From Chrysomallon squamiferum (lineage: Eukaryota > Mollusca > Gastropoda > Neomphalida > Peltospiridae): a DNA stretch of 60,000 nt. A program made the position numbers and the translations under genes. The notes beneath the pieces were generated by a model. That model worked only from the letters and a program-made list of their open reading frames with translations. It was not told the DNA's origin and searched no databases. The stretch covers positions 27,622,261 through 27,682,260 of the forward strand of contig CM022673.1 in NCBI GenBank assembly GCA_012295275.1, given 5' to 3'. Shown one piece after another: positions 56,773 through 60,000 of this stretch. How positions within the stretch are numbered: the first letter of the stretch is position 1; the number at the start of each line of letters is the position of its first letter.

Positions 56773-59191
56773 ATGAAAGGCACGCACTTTGCGTTAATTA
56801 CTCTGTGTTTTCAGGCAGTTTGCGTAACAACTACGACAGCCTCTTGTCCGTATGACGCCGTCGGACTTCAGCCCTGGGGTGACGCGAATACGTGGGGAGG
56901 AACCGCGCCCCAGAACGGGGACCAAGTTGTGATCACGTCTACTATGAATGTTTTGTTAAACGTTTCCCCACCCCCTCTGGGTTCCATCACGATAGAAGAG
57001 GGAGGGTCGTTGATCTGGGGTAACGTGCCAAACATTACCCTCACAGTCAGCTACATTCTGGTGAAAGGAAACTTTGAAATAGGAGCCGAGAGTGTGGAAT
57101 GCAGATTTACCAAGAAGGCCAATATCGTTTTAACAGGTACTCAATTATTAATTCTTTTTAACGAGTAAAGTAAATTATTAATTTGCTCGAGATACCAATA
57201 ATGTTAAAACATTAGCTTGGCCTACCGTTTATATATATATATATGTTATTAACTGCTGTATGTATTTAAGGAAGAAAAGGTATTGTAGAAATTAAGAGAA
57301 TAATAATAATGTGTTGTATTATTAATTGTAAAACTAGGAGTATTTGTCAAGTAAAAAAAAAGACCAAGAAAATTAATGAAAACTGCGAAGAATAGATTCA
57401 AGTAAATTAATAGGGCTCAATTTAATTGATATCATTTGTCATTAATATTCTGCAATTTCAATAAATATATTAAAATGTATTAATCAGAGGTAGTTTGTAT
57501 CTTTATTAAAAAAAAAAAAAAAAAAAAAAAAAACCATCATACTAAATCCGATACATTATCAAAAACCGATAGATTTGGAGCGAACTGTATTTTTTTGCAA
57601 TAAGTAACAAAATTCGTTTTATCTTCAAAGTCACATCCACCAAAACAATGTCGCGAGGTTTCTCAAATACTCGTCATTTAGGGTTAACTATTTCTTTTTT
57701 TTCTTTTCAGGATTAACTAACAGCACACTGTTTGTCGAAGAGTTTGGAAGAAAATTTATCGGTGTCGCTGAAAAAGGAACGGTGGAGTTTCACGGCGGAA
57801 TTAAACAGCCTTGGACAAAGTTGATTCAGACTGTTCCTGCTGGGATTAATACGTGTGGCGTTATTTACAATCATCAGGTAACATATTGTTTTTGTGTCTT
57901 TTTTGTTTTGTGGGTTTTTTAAAAATATTTATTTTGGTTGTAAATAAGTGTAGAGAGGTCAAAGCATGTTGTCAAAGTTGCATGTTATATATATATATAT
58001 ATAGTTGATAAAATATGATAGATAGAGATAGATTTAGATAGATAGAAGATAGAAGATAAAAATAGTAGATATATATAGATATATATATATGATATAGATG
58101 CAAAAATGTTTTACTCGCATTCGTTAAGATAAATAATCATTTCCATCAATATATGATTTTTTTTTTGTTGAATTTTTTAATTTTATTTTTTTTTATTTTT
58201 TTTTTACAAGGCCAACTTGCGTTCTGCAAATTTTACCTCATAATCATATTTGTCTCTAACCCAGCTATGAATCTCATTTACAACCACGGCAGATCCAGAT
58301 TGATTAGTTGCTGGTATATTTTAACTGAAGATCCACGCGTATACTGGTTCTCCACCTCACATTGGTCGAGTTTCAAAGAGTCAAATATTCATTCACTTAT
58401 TCATTCATACGTAATTAACTCATATCCATTCATTTCTCTAGTTCTGATGTTTTTACATTGCAGAAGGAAGCGTTTTCTGCAGAAATTAACGGTTTACACG
58501 CAGTTGCTTTCAATCTTGATGGTTCAGTGTTCGATGTCCAAGTACTGTATACGACGAACAGGTCTCCAAAGGACACGTTTGAAACATTCGGACTTTTCCT
58601 CAAAGGTGCCATGTTTCAGTATTATTATTAGATTATTTCTGTAACTGAATTCCATAAATAGAAAGAAAACGAAAAAAAAAAACAACAACAAAAAAAGAAA
58701 GAAAAGAAGAACGAAATAGAAAGAAAAAAGAAAGAAATTTGTGTAAATATTTAAGGAATTAAGAAGATGAGCAATATTAGACAAGTCTCTTTATGTTGAA
58801 TGTATTCTGTATATACAAAGCAATAACAGACGCTGCAAATTCAAGAAATAATTGGTTTATAAATTAGGTATATCCATAAAAGAAAGACAGAAACAAAATA
58901 TATAAAAAGAGAGTGAGAGAAGAAAGAAGAGAAAAAGAGAGAAAGAAAAGGAGAGAGACACTATGAAGCAAACAACTAAACTTTGTAAAAATGTTTTTAT
59001 TTTTTCAGCTATTCCTGTTGACAAGATTCTTTTTGTTTACCTACAAAGAAGTCTTGGCAGAGACAAGTATCCTAACAGACCCTGGGATCAAATCGCCGCT
59101 GCTATAGAAGAAGTAGGCGGTTTGACCTCTGGAAGTAGTGTTTTCAGAAAGGTCATGACGTCAGAGGCATACGCCTTTGTAACACGAACTG
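56773..59191 (+). CDS. CEMIP-like G8/GG protein, 5' part (exons 1-4; continues past the window)
   Basis: Exons 56773-57136, 57711-57877, 58464-58605 and 59009-59191 (phases 1, 0, 1, 1). The product starts with a signal peptide (MKGTHFALITLCFQAVCVTT), followed by a G8 domain (PWGDANTWGG, SITIEEGGSLIWGNV, LTVSYILVKGNFEIGAE, CRFTKKANIVLTG) and the GG domain (GLHAVAFNLDGSVFDVQV, then EEVGGLTSGSS and AYAFVTRTG). Exons 2 and 4 have exactly the lengths of their counterparts in the - strand gene (167 and 183 bp), and the others differ by whole codons. It is thus a head-to-head duplicate. Exon 5 is not found before 60000. Whether it also carries WSC and lectin domains cannot be seen. No breaks in the visible part. 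Confidence 0.88.
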
Positions 59192-59297
59192 GTCAGTCAG
59201 CTAGTTTCAGTATGTTAATTTACACCTGTAAAATATAATCAGAATTATTGTTTAGCAGAAGTTCTTAACCTTTTTGTTTTCTTCAATTATCTCCCTT

Positions 59298-59344
<47 letters not shown>

Positions 59345-60000
59345 TTTTTTCAAGTTAGGTACTCTGTGTCAAACTTATAATTTTGCAATATAATTCATCT
59401 GATTTCTATCACGGAAATCCGATGAATTATGTAATACAACTATAAGCTAATATACGTTATAAATATATAACCTCTTACTCTTTCCCTGTATTCCTATAAC
59501 GTCGTAAGGGGGCGCTACATCTGCGTCAGTTTACAGTTAAAATTTGTTCTGTTCTGTTACTCATTTTCGACGAGCATGTGCCTAATCTACGAGTTCATCG
59601 TCGGATTTTACGAAATTTTGACACATCGTAATTGTATTGAATAACAGAATTTCCACATCAACGCTGGCTGTTGTCGTGAAAGGGTGTTATTGATAACGAA
59701 GGAATTTGTTGTTGTTAATTTTACAGAAGGACAATTCCGATGCTAAATCGAACAATATACTTTATATCGTCGTATGTAAAAAAAAAAAAAATGTACAGTT
59801 GGGCATGGGACATCTAAAATAAATAAATAAATAAATATTAATATTAATATTAAAAATAAGAAGAAGAAGAAGAAAAGAAGACGAAGAAGAAGAAGAAGAC
59901 GAAGAAGAAGAAGAATATATTATATTTTCTATGCTTTTTTGTTGTTGTTGTTGTTATTTTAAAGTTAATTTATCCCTTTCATTTATTTTCACTGTCTCAC
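59192..60000 (+). other. Start of intron 4 of the + strand CEMIP-like gene
   Basis: Opens with GTCAGT. Contains (TTTA)n at 59298-59346 and a GAA/GAC-rich stretch at 59851-59914. An acceptor-like TTTTACAG at 59719-59726 is followed by a frame that stops after a few codons, so it is not exon 5. Confidence 0.6.

Noticed and set aside
59727-59750. Candidate exon 5 of the + strand CEMIP-like gene after TTTTACAG
   Set aside because: The phase-correct frame reads only five residues (EGQFRC-like) before TAA and lacks similarity to exon 5 of the paralogue.

Overview
This is a eukaryotic, AT-rich window with short exons, long introns and a very heavy load of microsatellites (CA, CT/GA, TA, AAT, TATG and other tri- and tetranucleotides). 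Protein architecture (C-type lectin, WSC and G8/CEMIP domains, MRH membrane proteins) and the repeat style suggest an invertebrate metazoan, most likely a lophotrochozoan such as a gastropod mollusc. That placement is inference; nothing in the window names the species. All gene models below were built by hand from exon translation, GT-AG sites and phase matching.

Layout. (1) 153-476: a probable 3'-terminal coding exon of an unidentified gene. (2) 4101-30329: a tandem array of four 7-exon genes on the + strand, each encoding a small type I membrane protein with a signal peptide, a mannose-6-phosphate-receptor-homology (MRH/ATG27-like) lumenal domain, one transmembrane helix and a short tail. 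Exon phases are identical in all four. Copies 1 and 2 are intact. Copy 3 is intact except for a 1-base deletion that takes its start ATG out of frame. Copy 4 has a frameshift at the membrane segment that gives a premature stop. (3) 53177-31920, - strand: a 34-exon, 21-kb gene for a secreted G8 / GG / beta-helix protein of the CEMIP (cell-surface hyaluronidase-like) family, carrying an unusual C-terminal extension of a WSC domain and C-type lectin domains. Its coding sum is 4748 nt; it is in frame throughout except for one missing base in exon 16. (4) 56773 to beyond the window end, + strand: the first four exons of a head-to-head paralogue of the same family.

The 3' end of the big - strand gene converges on MRH copy 4, and its lectin exons were copied together with the MRH genes. 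Lectin exons 33-34 lie behind copy 3, where exon 34 is split by a hAT-like element with an 8-bp target duplication. Lectin exon 32 and a scrap of exon 31 lie behind copy 2. The array therefore arose by tandem duplication of a unit made of one MRH gene plus the tail of the lectin-bearing CEMIP-like gene. Introns and spacers also hold a 1.6-kb inverted-repeat element, a mariner-like MITE, a long near-perfect palindrome and several minisatellites. No tRNA, rRNA or CRISPR array was seen.
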